Assembly (NCBI GenBank): GCA_001970955.1
Contig: MPUH01000656.1
Span: 1-41,338, forward strand
DNA length: 41,338 bases
DNA from: Stentor coeruleus
Lineage: Eukaryota; Ciliophora; Heterotrichea; Heterotrichida; Stentoridae
Reading direction: 5' to 3'
Made by a program: the position numbers and the translations under genes. Below the pieces are notes generated by a model. That model was not told where the DNA came from. It saw only the letters and a program-made list of their open reading frames with translations, and made no database searches. Of the stretch, positions 8,387 through 17,870 are shown in pieces (position 1 is the stretch's first letter; every line of letters begins with the position of its first letter).

Positions 8387-9681
8387 ATGTCTAAAAGAGA
8401 AAAACCGTATAGAGGAAAAGCCCCTGAGATTTTTTTTCAGACTGTTCAGGCTGCTGGAGTCAACATTTTTTCTGGTTCAAGAAAGCGGACTTACGAGTTT
8501 TATTTTAAAAGATGTGACCTTGAAACCTATCAAAGTGTCTTTGGGGAGCACACATAGCTGCACATGTGGCGGAGGAATGACTGAACATTGTATTCATACA
8601 CTTTACATACTTTTAAAAATATTCCGAGTCCCCCCTGATAACTCAATTATATGGCAACTATCATTTATTGACTCAGAAATCAACTGGCTCATAAGAAACC
8701 GAGTCAACCCTCATGTAGAAACTAAACCAAAAAAAGAAAGAAACTCGTCACGGACACTAAAAGTTCACAGAATCGATGTAGCTGAAGAGTTTGGTTGCCC
8801 AATATGCCAAGAAAGATTTAAAAGACTCTGAAACTTTAATATATTGCAAAGAAGGATGTGGGCATAATTTTCATGTTAAATGTATGAAAGTATGGGCTGA
8901 ACATAAAGCTTCGCAAAAAGACCTAATAACATGCCCTTTATGTCGATGTGATTGGGGAAATGGTGCGATAAATGAACTTAATAAGTTATTAAGAAAAGCA
9001 AAAAAAAAACCTCAATTACATAGTAATACAACTTGTATAGGATGTGGGGCAAGTCCTATTGTTGGGACTAAGTATCATTGTGTAGTATGTCCGAATTTTG
9101 ATTTTTGTTTGAGGTGTTATAAGATTTATCATAAAGAACATCCGTTTATTATGAAAACTGGACCTAATAGTACTTGGGAAGCGGCTATAAGGGTTAATAG
9201 TGGAGCTTTTGCTGGTAGGGATTTCGGACCAGAGGACTATGAGATGCTCCAGCAATTAGATGCTAAACCTTGCTTATCTGAGTATTTATTTTCTTTGCTT
9301 CCTGACTGTCCTCCTGATATATGCCATATATGCAAAAGCGATCAACAAACCCGTTGGAAGAAACTAGCATGCAGCCATTCAGTTCATGATGTAAAATTTA
9401 TATAGACTTGTATACTCCAAGCTCTAAGAGATGAGCAGTACATTTGCAGCGTCGATTCTATATCCTGTTTCCTAGGGCTAATGCCATCTATAGTCAATAT
9501 CAAAGAAGAAGCCCCCCTCGCCATTTCTGGTCTTCATGTCGGGAATCCAATAATAGCATTCCGCCAACGACGCAAGCCAGCAATAAAACGCCACGAGTCC
9601 CACAACATCCCCGTAGCTCGTCCACCCGTAATTGAATTACCACCTTTAATAGTAACAAGACTTGGGGCAAGGAAGCCATAA
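8387..9681 (+). CDS. ZSWIM2/MEX-like RING E3 ubiquitin ligase, frame interrupted
   Basis: The domain order is SWIM, RING, ZZ, RING, diagnostic of ZSWIM2. SWIM: SCTCG..TEHCIH followed by LLKIFRVPPDNSIIWQLSF. RING1: CPIC..., CKEGCGHNFHVKC, CPLC. ZZ: CIGCGASPIVGTKYHCVVC..FDFCLRC. RING2: CHIC, CSHSVHD, then across the 15-nt intron 9391-9405 TCILQALRDEQYICSVD, where the last Cys is Asp, as I recall for ZSWIM2 relatives. The start ATG 8387 is in another frame from the SWIM part. A 16-nt GT..AG segment at 8444-8459 would join them exactly between codons (giving ..FFQT then STFFLVQESG), although it is unusually GC-rich. Inside RING1 a further +1 shift is needed at 8812-8814, where no intron fits. So it is either a gene with one base error or an early pseudogene. 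Confidence 0.78.
9391..9405 (+). other. 15-nt spliceosomal intron in the ZSWIM2-like gene
   Basis: The sequence gtaaaatttatatag begins GTAA, ends TAG and contains the in-frame stop. Removing it continues the second RING from CSHSVHD into TCI..CSVD and opens the frame to the TAA at 9679-9681. Confidence 0.88.
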
Positions 9682-9799
9682 ATTCTCTATAAATTTGAAA
9701 AAAGCTCTCTCTTTGCATAAAAAAATATGTTTTCCCCTAAAAAACAAAGCCTGAATTCTATAAATTAATATAAAATACCAATGTACTAATATAAATAAT

Positions 9800-10651
9800 A
9801 TGGGAGTTGAGCAAATATTAGTTGTCTTCCTTGTGCACACTGGAATCAAGAAAAAAGTCATCGAAAGCGAAACCACAAGAAGCAAGTTCAAATGGATTCT
9901 GATAATATGCTTAATCTATGCAGGGATATTATTAAATACATATTACGTAAGAAAGCCAAATGCATATGAAATCCTTGAGTTATCTAGAGGAATGTCTAAT
10001 GAAGAGATAAGAGAAAGCTATAAACAAGCTTTGAAATTCAAACATCCAGATAAAAACCTTTCGCCAAATGCTAATGAAGAGTTTAGAGAGCTGAAAAAAT
10101 ACTATGATTTTATAAGAACTCCGGATCAAAGGATTAAATATGAGAAATATGGGGGTAATGATGAAGGTTTTGCATTTTGGGGGTCGTTTAGTTTCTATAT
10201 TGGATGGATTTTTGTCTGTAATAGTCTTTATTTTAGCAAAATCCCTAATGCTGGGAGGAATCTTTTGTGGATTTTATCAATTGTTGGGATATTGGAAACT
10301 TATGCATTGGCGTTTGTCCCGTTTAAATTGACAAAATACACAATTTTTGAACAGTTAGAATTTATTAGGATTATTTTCCCAGCAATTTGTGTATTTGAAT
10401 CATGTTTAGAAAGTCTTAGGGTGTACAATTTAGAGACAATTATTGACATGAGGACAAGGAATTTGACTGCAGAAGGTAGAGATTTGATTGAGATTATTAA
10501 GAGTAAGAATGAACCGGAGATTCTTTCTCAGTATTTGAATAAAGTAAAAATCACGGCGAAAAGCAAGCATGAGTCTGGGATTGTTGGGAATTTGATATCT
10601 ATTGGATTTTTATGTTATATGATATATGGAAAAATCTTTAGTAAAAGTTAA
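9800..10651 (+). CDS. Membrane-anchored J-domain (DnaJ) protein
   Basis: A 283-residue protein. A hydrophobic segment at residues 31-48 (WILIICLIYAGILLNTYY) is followed by a J domain at about 54-115 (NAYEILELSRGMSNEEIRES ... YDFIRTPDQRIKYEKYG) with the intact HPD tripeptide at residues 82-84 (FKHPDKN). This tripeptide stimulates Hsp70 ATPase. Further hydrophobic stretches lie near residues 130-150, 155-175, 190-205 and 262-278, so it is probably a multi-pass ER membrane co-chaperone. The N-terminal 25 residues are short and amphipathic. The order (membrane helix, J domain, more membrane helices) resembles Sec63/ERj-type proteins, but there is no Sec63 Brl domain. It lies 118 bp downstream of the ZSWIM2-like gene on the same strand. 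Confidence 0.88.
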   Translation: MGVEQILVVFLVHTGIKKKVIESETTRSKFKWILIICLIYAGILLNTYYVRKPNAYEILELSRGMSNEEIRESYKQALKFKHPDKNLSPNANEEFRELKKYYDFIRTPDQRIKYEKYGGNDEGFAFWGSFSFYIGWIFVCNSLYFSKIPNAGRNLLWILSIVGILETYALAFVPFKLTKYTIFEQLEFIRIIFPAICVFESCLESLRVYNLETIIDMRTRNLTAEGRDLIEIIKSKNEPEILSQYLNKVKITAKSKHESGIVGNLISIGFLCYMIYGKIFSKS

Positions 10652-10770
10652 GATTAGGTTTTAGGGTTAAATAGTTTTATGGAGAAGATAAAGGAATTTT
10701 TATAGGAAAAAGACTGGTTTATGAGGTTTTTATTAAATAGAGGATTGAGAAATAGGTATTGAGGATTTAG

Positions 10771-10986
10771 TTATTTTAGGTAAGACACTTTTCGATAGGC
10801 TATTTTAGCAATTTTGCTTGGTAAAATCCATGATAAATCGTCATCATAAGCACTTTTTATCATTGCATGATTATACCAAAGTTTCTCCTTAGTTTTTCTT
10901 TTCCAAATTTTAATAACACTTGCTGCTCTTTCCCAGGATTCTTTATGATCTCTAGTCTCAACAATTTCTTCAATAGAAAATCTCAT
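10771..10986 (-). CDS. Small hypothetical protein, 71 residues
   Basis: The frame MRFSIEEIVETRDHKESWE... has three Trp, mixed charge and codon choice like that of neighbouring genes, so it is probably real. It predicts a soluble, mainly helical, basic protein (pattern WERAASVIKIWKRKTKEKLW, then AYDDDLSWILPSKIAKIAY). It has no signal peptide and no family known to me. It converges on the J-protein gene (119 bp between stops). Confidence 0.55.
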   Translation of the reverse strand: MRFSIEEIVETRDHKESWERAASVIKIWKRKTKEKLWYNHAMIKSAYDDDLSWILPSKIAKIAYRKVSYLK

Positions 10987-12534
10987 ATATTATCCATTTC
11001 AAAACCTTAAAATATTGAATGTATAATTTTTAACTAAAGTTTATATTCTATACACTGATCAAGATTAGATATTATAAAAAAGAAATTTTCGCCTTTCTAT
11101 TATTAAATCGCATAGTAAATTTTTATAGATTTTTATAATTTATTTCAGAATAGGAATCCTTATATATAGAAGTTTTTATATATTATGAAGAATTTATCAT
11201 ATTACTTAACTTGTACTTTGCCCACTTTTTAGGTACTCGATTAAATTGCCAAGTTTTTTTTTATAAATAATATAGTTTATAGGATGAAGTGTAATAATAA
11301 TTTTGTATTGAATGATTTGTTTAAGTATTTAGAATTTAAGATATTATGATAATTACCTGCTTTATATTAGACTGCCAAAAATATTATAGTAAAATGAATT
11401 TTGCTTATTTGATATAATTTTAATGAAGTTTTAATTATGCCCTTTTAGTATATTATTGATTTTTATAACTTTTAAGCTGTATTTAATTTAAGTCTCAATT
11501 GTGATGTTTATATTTATATAAAAAATTACATATTGATTTTGTAAATAATGTACTCTTGGAAAGCAATTTTTAGATCTCAAAAAGGTTTTAATGGATTTTA
11601 TATATTTTCAAACTATTAAATTTATATAATTACTAAAATTCCATGAACTAATTCCGCTCAAATAAAAATACTTATAATCCAATAAAGAAAATCGCGAAAT
11701 TGTATTCAATCTATAAATCTAACATAACTATTTTTTCTATAAAATAATTACTATAAACTTAAAATCATATTTGTATAGAAGAATGAAAGTCTTGGAAATT
11801 GCATCTTATATCATTTTTATTTTAAATTTGCTCTCATGAAGACTTTCACTTCAGCTAAAAAAACTCAGAGGTAAAAGAGTAGACCATATTAACCTAATCA
11901 AAGAATAATGGATTATCTTTAGTGAAGTTGGTGATATCGCTGATTTGCAAATGATAAGCTAAAAAACAACTTTCTCTAATAGTCTTCATAGACATTCTTG
12001 AAAAAACTACCATCCATTCCAAAAAATTTATAAAAATTGTGAAATCTTCAGCATTTATTAAATTGACTAACCTGTACCTTCCCTATAAAAACTATAGAAT
12101 CTAAGACTATAATATTTTTATTGATCTTATAGGCAATGATCAGCCAGAGTTTGTATATTCTTTAATTTAAATTCCTAAAACTTAATGTGTCATTATTAAT
12201 AAAATTGACACTTTTAGTTTTTCAGCTCCGATAAGTGTGACAGCTCACTCTCTTTAAAGCGAAATCAAGGGCTGCAAAATAAAATTATTAATTTTAACAA
12301 GTTTCAAGAGAGTTCGAATATCTTTAAGAGTTCAATAGTTGAGACTAAGATCTATAGCGAAAGTAAATATTCTGATAGTTCATCATCAGATACAGTTAAA
12401 TAATATTTATATTATAGTTGGGTTTTGTGTTGATTTTATAGAGAAACTGTGTTTTTGATTAGGGAATATTAGTAGCTAATAGACTAAAAGTGTGATTTAT
12501 ATATTTTATATGTTTATATATTTATAATTGTTTT
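10987..12534. other. Long AT-rich intergenic region with remnants of coding sequence
   Basis: No intact ORF. Between about 12120 and 12405 on the plus strand there are two overlapping coding-like tracks. One (IDLIGNDQPEFVYSLI..IPKT..CVIINKIDTFSFSAP) is cut by several TAA codons. The other is a Ser-rich open frame ending DSSSSDTVK at 12403 with no ATG. Together they look like a decayed gene. The part from 11000 to 11850 shows nothing but A/T runs. Confidence 0.4.
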
Positions 12535-12864
12535 ATGGAAATATATGAAGGCTCGACTCCACTTATTTCTCACAAGCATTCTTCAAGCATGCCCCCTGTA
12601 ATCAATAAAACCATAACTGTTCCTCGAAAAGTTATACGCCAACAGAATCTAGGTATTGAATGTGAAATGCACAAACTTGAAAGTATTTTCAATATAAGCC
12701 CTCGTTCTTATAATAAAAATAAGAGAATCCATGAAGGCTTCTTGAAGAGACCTGATAAAACTAAAAAGACTATGAAATATACATTTAGAGCTAGTCTTAC
12801 TAAAGCTAACGAAGATAATCTCAAACTGCTTTTCAAGTTGTATAGAAAAAATTATAAAGCATAA
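12535..12864 (+). CDS. Small basic hypothetical protein, 109 residues
   Basis: The frame starts MEIYEGSTPLISHKHSSSM and is rich in Lys, Arg, Asn and Ser, with a pI that must be high. The first 90 residues look disordered. The last 25 (SLTKANEDNLKLLFKLYRKNYKA) could form a helix. There are no Cys pairs that would suggest zinc binding, no signal peptide and no membrane segment. It is isolated, with more than 600 bp of AT-rich DNA on each side. I recognise no family. The frame has normal codon balance, so I accept it as probably expressed. Confidence 0.6.
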   Translation: MEIYEGSTPLISHKHSSSMPPVINKTITVPRKVIRQQNLGIECEMHKLESIFNISPRSYNKNKRIHEGFLKRPDKTKKTMKYTFRASLTKANEDNLKLLFKLYRKNYKA

Positions 12865-13523
12865 TTAAATTATAATTTTGTATTATATCTGAAATTGGAA
12901 AAGATTGTAAATATAAGTTTGATTATAAAGAAATAATCGTTAAAAGTTTTGAATATTAATTAATAAAGTGATTATTTTTTAAGGTTTTATTATAATACTA
13001 ATAATAGGGGCATTTATAGTTATTGATTATTGAAATATTTTTTAAAGTTGACTTTTGGGTTTTAGAGTTTTTTCGTATAGTAAAAATGTTGTCTAAGAAT
13101 TTATAAGAGTTTTTAAGGTTTAGAATTTAGCTGAAATTATTGAAATGCTAGGATTGCTCTTAAGTTTATAAACTATGATTTAATCAAGATTAAATTGGTG
13201 TGGTTAAGAGTTTGACTTGTGTGATTATGAAAATTTCTATATATATTAATACACATAGTCATAAATTAAATAAAATTATTAATAATCTTGATAAACATAG
13301 CCTTAAGTTGCATAACTATTTTACGAGTTAAAGCTCCACTCCAAATAAAAATTTAAAAAACTCTTTAATTCCTAAAATCCTAAAACTCATACATACCTTT
13401 CTATTACTTCAACAATTGCAAAATCCTATAATATGTATTAGCAAATCATTTAAACATATAATTTGATAAAAATAATCAATATCTTGCTTACAATTAAAAA
13501 AATCATTTATATTTTCTATTCAA
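12865..13523. other. AT-rich intergenic region, nothing recognised
   Basis: 659 bp with no ORF, no RNA fold that I could see and no repeat beyond A/T tracts. It contains the promoter of the MORN gene. Confidence 0.5.
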
Positions 13524-15434
13524 ATGGATGAATCTATTATAAGCCAAGTTTGGGACCTGTCGAAAAAACAAACGTCTTCCGAAACATTAAAAATACTGAC
13601 AGAATCGCATCTTTTAATACAAGTGACTCGAGTTATAATCAATTGCAATGGGGAATGCATGGAAGGCTGGGGAAAGGCTATAAAAACAGGATCATATGTA
13701 GGAAGGTTTCAAGATAAAAATGTTTGCTTCCTTAAATCAGATAGTAATCTTATAAGAGATTATGAAATTGTATTAGGACAACATTGTGTGGTAAATGAAA
13801 ATGAAGACTTTATATTAGAATATCCTTTAAAGGCAATGATGATCTATGACTTTTTATTAGAAAAGAAGTACAAGAATATTTTACATGTGTCAGATTCTGA
13901 GATTTTTAATAGAATACTTGATAAAATGTGCTTGGATTTGAGGGTTAAGATGATAAATCAGATATCTGAAGTAGCGTGTGATATTATTAAAATTCTGAAA
14001 TTCGATGTTCTTTTGCTTGGAAATAGGGTTGAGAATTTACTTACAGCTTTAGATGGTAATGAAGAAATTGCAACTTATAACCAGAATTTGATAAGTGATT
14101 ATGAAGGAATTGAGAAAAAGGAGTTATGCCTTATGACATGGATATTAAGCCTAAGTGTATTTAAAAGATCTCATTATTATAACTACATCAAATCTAACAA
14201 AAAACTATTTAATTTCAACTACGAAAGCATAAACAGCATGACCTTAATTCAAAATAACCTTAAAAGCCAAAAATTAAAAATACTCGTTATCCAAGATTTA
14301 TTCACATCAATCCTCACTACTTCAGAAATTTGTGAAAGCATAGAGTTTAAACTACCTTTACACTTTGCTAATAGACGAAGATGTAATTTTTCTTATACTG
14401 CAAATGAATCTTGCTCAAGTATAAATTCAACATTTCGATCTTTTTTATCCTCAGAAGATCAGATGGATGCAAATAGCCTTGAATCACCTAGATTGATTTT
14501 CCCATATAATAGTTTACAAGAAATGATCACAAATGATGCCCCAGTCAAAACAACTAATGTGCATCTTCATGAAAGCACTTTGTCTATTAAGTCAACAGAT
14601 TTATCGTTTACTAAAGCACATGAGAAATCAACTGAAGATTTCCCTTATATAGATTATCTAACAGAGCTTATATCAAAATACCGTAAAGATAATGTTTTAT
14701 ATGTTTTAAACTCAATACATCATATTTATACTTATGAATCTAATAGCGAGACAATAGAAGGGATATTTCTTAAACTGTTATCTGATTTAAGTGTTTATGA
14801 AGGGCAAATAAACGAGAATAAACAACCCAATGGTTTTGGGTCAAGATATTATGTTGATGGCTCGGTTTACAGGGGTTTTTGGAAATCAGGCAAGGCTTCA
14901 GGTCAAGGTTTAATAGTTACAAGTGATGGTTTTATATATAATGGGCAATGGAAAAACGGTCTTTATCATGGATATGGGTCTTTGAAAACTAAAAATAAAG
15001 ATTTTCGTGAAGGGTATTTCAAATATGGAGATCTTGAAGGTATTGGCATTGAAGTTTTAAACAATGGGGATAAGTACCATGGGAATTTTTATAAAAGTAT
15101 GAGACATGGCCTAGGAAAATTGATTTTTAAAAACGGGGTAACTTTACTTGGGCAGTTTTATGAAGGGAAAATCGTTGATAAAGGAAAAACTTTTTTTAAT
15201 CAAAAGGCTTTTGAAAGTGAACTGGATGAGAATATAGGCAAAGAGGCTATGGAGTATTTGGATGGAAGTAGGCTTTATGGGAACTTAACTGATTTTAGAG
15301 AGACTGAAAAAGGATTTTTTGAGTCTGAAGGGAAAATGCATAGTTTTGTTAGTGACGAAGATATTGAATATTTTAGAGATGAGTTTAGCTATGATAGCGA
15401 AGATGAAGATTTGATTGAAAGTTTGTATGAATGA
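13524..15434 (+). CDS. MORN-repeat protein, 636 residues
   Basis: The C-terminal third carries at least six consecutive 23-residue MORN repeats at about residues 425-561 (pattern YxGxxxxGxxxGxG: VYEGQINENKQPNGFG, SVYRGFWKSGKASGQG, FIYNGQWKNGLYHGYG, DFREGYFKYGDLEGIG, DKYHGNFYKSMRHGLG, VTLLGQFYEGKI). A degenerate copy follows near SRLYGNL. MORN arrays bind membranes or proteins and are common in ciliate cortical and basal-body proteins. The N-terminal 420 residues are not recognised. They include an isolated YVGRF segment, Cys-rich helices and a Ser/Thr-rich linker. The end is very acidic (DSEDEDLIESLYE). The stop is TGA. If TGA were sense, only three more residues would precede a TAA. Confidence 0.92.
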   Translation: MDESIISQVWDLSKKQTSSETLKILTESHLLIQVTRVIINCNGECMEGWGKAIKTGSYVGRFQDKNVCFLKSDSNLIRDYEIVLGQHCVVNENEDFILEYPLKAMMIYDFLLEKKYKNILHVSDSEIFNRILDKMCLDLRVKMINQISEVACDIIKILKFDVLLLGNRVENLLTALDGNEEIATYNQNLISDYEGIEKKELCLMTWILSLSVFKRSHYYNYIKSNKKLFNFNYESINSMTLIQNNLKSQKLKILVIQDLFTSILTTSEICESIEFKLPLHFANRRRCNFSYTANESCSSINSTFRSFLSSEDQMDANSLESPRLIFPYNSLQEMITNDAPVKTTNVHLHESTLSIKSTDLSFTKAHEKSTEDFPYIDYLTELISKYRKDNVLYVLNSIHHIYTYESNSETIEGIFLKLLSDLSVYEGQINENKQPNGFGSRYYVDGSVYRGFWKSGKASGQGLIVTSDGFIYNGQWKNGLYHGYGSLKTKNKDFREGYFKYGDLEGIGIEVLNNGDKYHGNFYKSMRHGLGKLIFKNGVTLLGQFYEGKIVDKGKTFFNQKAFESELDENIGKEAMEYLDGSRLYGNLTDFRETEKGFFESEGKMHSFVSDEDIEYFRDEFSYDSEDEDLIESLYE

Positions 15435-15702
15435 GCATGCAATTAACAAATGCTAAAATTATATGAATAATGTTTTAAATTTGATAAAAAATATAATAGA
15501 ATTTACTTTTTAAGCATAATCTCTATGATTTAAGCATATAAAAAGACTTGGCCCTGTTCATTTTTATTTATGCCATGAATTTTGATATAAAGATATCGAT
15601 GCACTATTCATATACCAAAATTTATAATTAGCAATACAATTTTTGGCATAGTGGGAAGATACCATAAAAATAATACTTAAATTACAATTATAAACAAATA
15701 TT

Positions 15703-15951
15703 ATGGAAATAAGTGGCTCCGAAGGTGTTAATCAAGATAATAAAGGTGAGTATCCATATGCTGTCTGCCTTTCATGCAATACAGTACAAGATAAGCCAAT
15801 ATTAGACTCTGGAATGCATACATTTAACATAACCTGCAGTAAATGTAAGAATAAATTTTGTTCATATTGTGGTGGAGATAGGCATATATTTGCTTCCTGT
15901 AGAAAACCTATGCCTATTATAAGAAGGTTAAGCGATCAGTATAGAGTATAA
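15703..15951 (+). CDS. Stand-alone IBR-type zinc-binding protein, 82 residues
   Basis: The residues follow the in-between-RING pattern exactly: C22-x2-C25, C45-x2-C48, C53-x2-C56, H61, C66 (CSKCKNKFCSYCGGDRHIFASC is the second half). IBR domains normally sit between two RINGs in RBR E3 ligases. Here nothing but a 20-residue polar N-terminus and a short basic tail (PIIRRLSDQYRV) accompanies it, and no RING is found nearby. It may be a small zinc protein in its own right. The gene lies 268 bp after the MORN gene on the same strand. A role in ubiquitin transfer is not implied without a RING. Confidence 0.72.
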   Translation: MEISGSEGVNQDNKGEYPYAVCLSCNTVQDKPILDSGMHTFNITCSKCKNKFCSYCGGDRHIFASCRKPMPIIRRLSDQYRV

Positions 15952-17870
15952 TATAAGTATTTAAGGATATATAAATATTACTACTTTATAGATAACGGAA
16001 AGTAAAAATTTTGTGTATATTTTTGAGAATAACTCAATATCATTTTAGTTTGAAAAAATAGTGGATAAAATGAAGCTGGTTTAATTTTGTATTGATTTGT
16101 ATAGGATTTTATGGTTTTGCTGCTACTTGAGATTTATTTGTGTGTAAATTTTTAGTTAAGATTGGTTGCATTTGTTTGATCGATATGATTGAATAATTAT
16201 ATTTTGATAGTTGTTTTACCAACTATTTCACTATTTTTAATCTGTATTTCTATTAAAATCCATTATCTAAGCCTATCTTTTTCCAATATTCCTAGCATCC
16301 ATTTTCTAAAACTATTTCACTTCTCTCGTAAAAAAAGCCAAAACTCCCAAGTCTTAAACTAAATATATATAATCATCCTAGAACCAAGTAAAATTCGCTT
16401 ATTTCATAAAAATCCTAAATCAAAACCTAAAAAGTTTTATCTAAGGCTAAAATCATTAAATCTGTAAAAATATACTTCAAAATACAAGTTTATCTTAACT
16501 TTCTTAGTGGAGCCTGGTAATGGTGACCAGCCGATTTCTAAAAACCAATAGTAAAAAAAATTAGTATTAAATTTTTTTATGAATCAGTATTTATTTTTAA
16601 AAGGTTTTCCTAGAAAACACTTGAGCCAGAAGTTTTTGAGCCAATAGACGAAGAATATACCCCTTAATCCAGAATATTTGATAATGAACTTTTCTTACAT
16701 ATTAGATGAATGCTTTCTGATGAGAATATTGCAGCATATTGCTGATTTTGAAATACCCCCACTTAAGTGTGAATGATTTTGATACATGATGAAATATTAC
16801 TGTATCATTTTACTTCGAAAAAACAAAAATATGAAAAAGCTGAAAGTGAGTATGAAGTAATTCACAACTTCCTGTAAGAAGATATTCGAAGGATAAAAAA
16901 GTAAATCAGAAAATGATGATGAAACAACAATACTATTATGTATATCAGTAATAAGTATTATAAATTTGTCTATTTGTCACAATTTTTATATTTTTTTACT
17001 TTATTTAATGCCTAACATGACTGTTTTCCCTTAAATAAATATGTTTTTATATTGAATCTTTATTTATTTCACACACCTCTTCTATATATTTTAGTAATTA
17101 GCTTTTAAATATGAATAATAGACAATTTCAATTTAGGAACTTTTTGAGGGTTTATTATGAAATGCAGAGCAGATTCAGCTTCAAAAAATTAATCCATTCT
17201 GGAGCCAAAATATTTGCAGAACAAAGACAAAATATAAATAAAAATCATAGCATGTAAAGTCATAAAATCATATATAGTTTTTTTTTTTGTAAAATTACAG
17301 CTGAAGACATAGATAAACTAGAAGAAGATCAAACGGATTTGTATTAGCATAATATTTTCTTGATAATCCAAAAAATATTGAAGTCGTAATTTTCGGGAAA
17401 ATGAAATTAATAAGGATATGCATACAATTTCAACTCATTATTTAATCTATTTTTTTGCTTTTTCACTTCCAATCAATAATATTTTTGGATTGATGCTATC
17501 CCAAACTACAAAATACCCTATATTGTAGTAGAGCGACAAGTGAAGTATGATAAACTCAGTCGCCAAATTTAGAAAGTCCATCAAGTCTTCGTATAAAAAA
17601 CGAAGCCTGTCTGTAAACCTTAAAAAAAATCTAAGATAAGCGCCTAATAGATTTTGAGTAGAAAAAAAGCAAGGATTAATTAAATGAATTAAACCAAAAG
17701 CTAAGACTCATAATTTCATAAAAAATTAAGAGATGAGAGTATTCTTATAGCATCCAAACCAAAAAGTTTGAAGATTATTAGCTTTCTTATCAGAAGCTAG
17801 AATTAATAAAAAATCTACAAATCATATTTGTCTATATTGGATAATTAATTAACTTTATCAAACTAATTAC
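15952..17870. other. Long AT-rich region with degraded coding fragments
   Basis: No intact gene. On the plus strand, 16680-16900 gives fragments such as ECFLMRILQHIADFEIPPLKCE and HDEILLYHFTSKKQKYEKAESE in different frames. A 49-residue ORF at 17111-17260 (MNNRQFQFRNFLRVYYEMQS...) is followed by a short acidic frame (AEDIDKLEEDQTDLY) ending at 17347. These look like leftovers of genes. I could not join them with 15- or 16-nt introns or assign a family. Confidence 0.35.

Noticed and set aside
8500..8514. 15-nt GT..AG segment gttttattttaaaag in the ZSWIM2-like gene
   Set aside because: A 15-nt removal cannot correct the frame difference, and the segment codes for FILK in the family-matching frame.
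13524..15434. Possible TGA-as-Trp code (Blepharisma-like), because of the TGA end of this gene and the in-frame TGA at 4368
   Set aside because: All Trp codons in the long intact ORFs are TGG and no intact ORF needs TGA as sense. Standard code explains everything except one broken gene.
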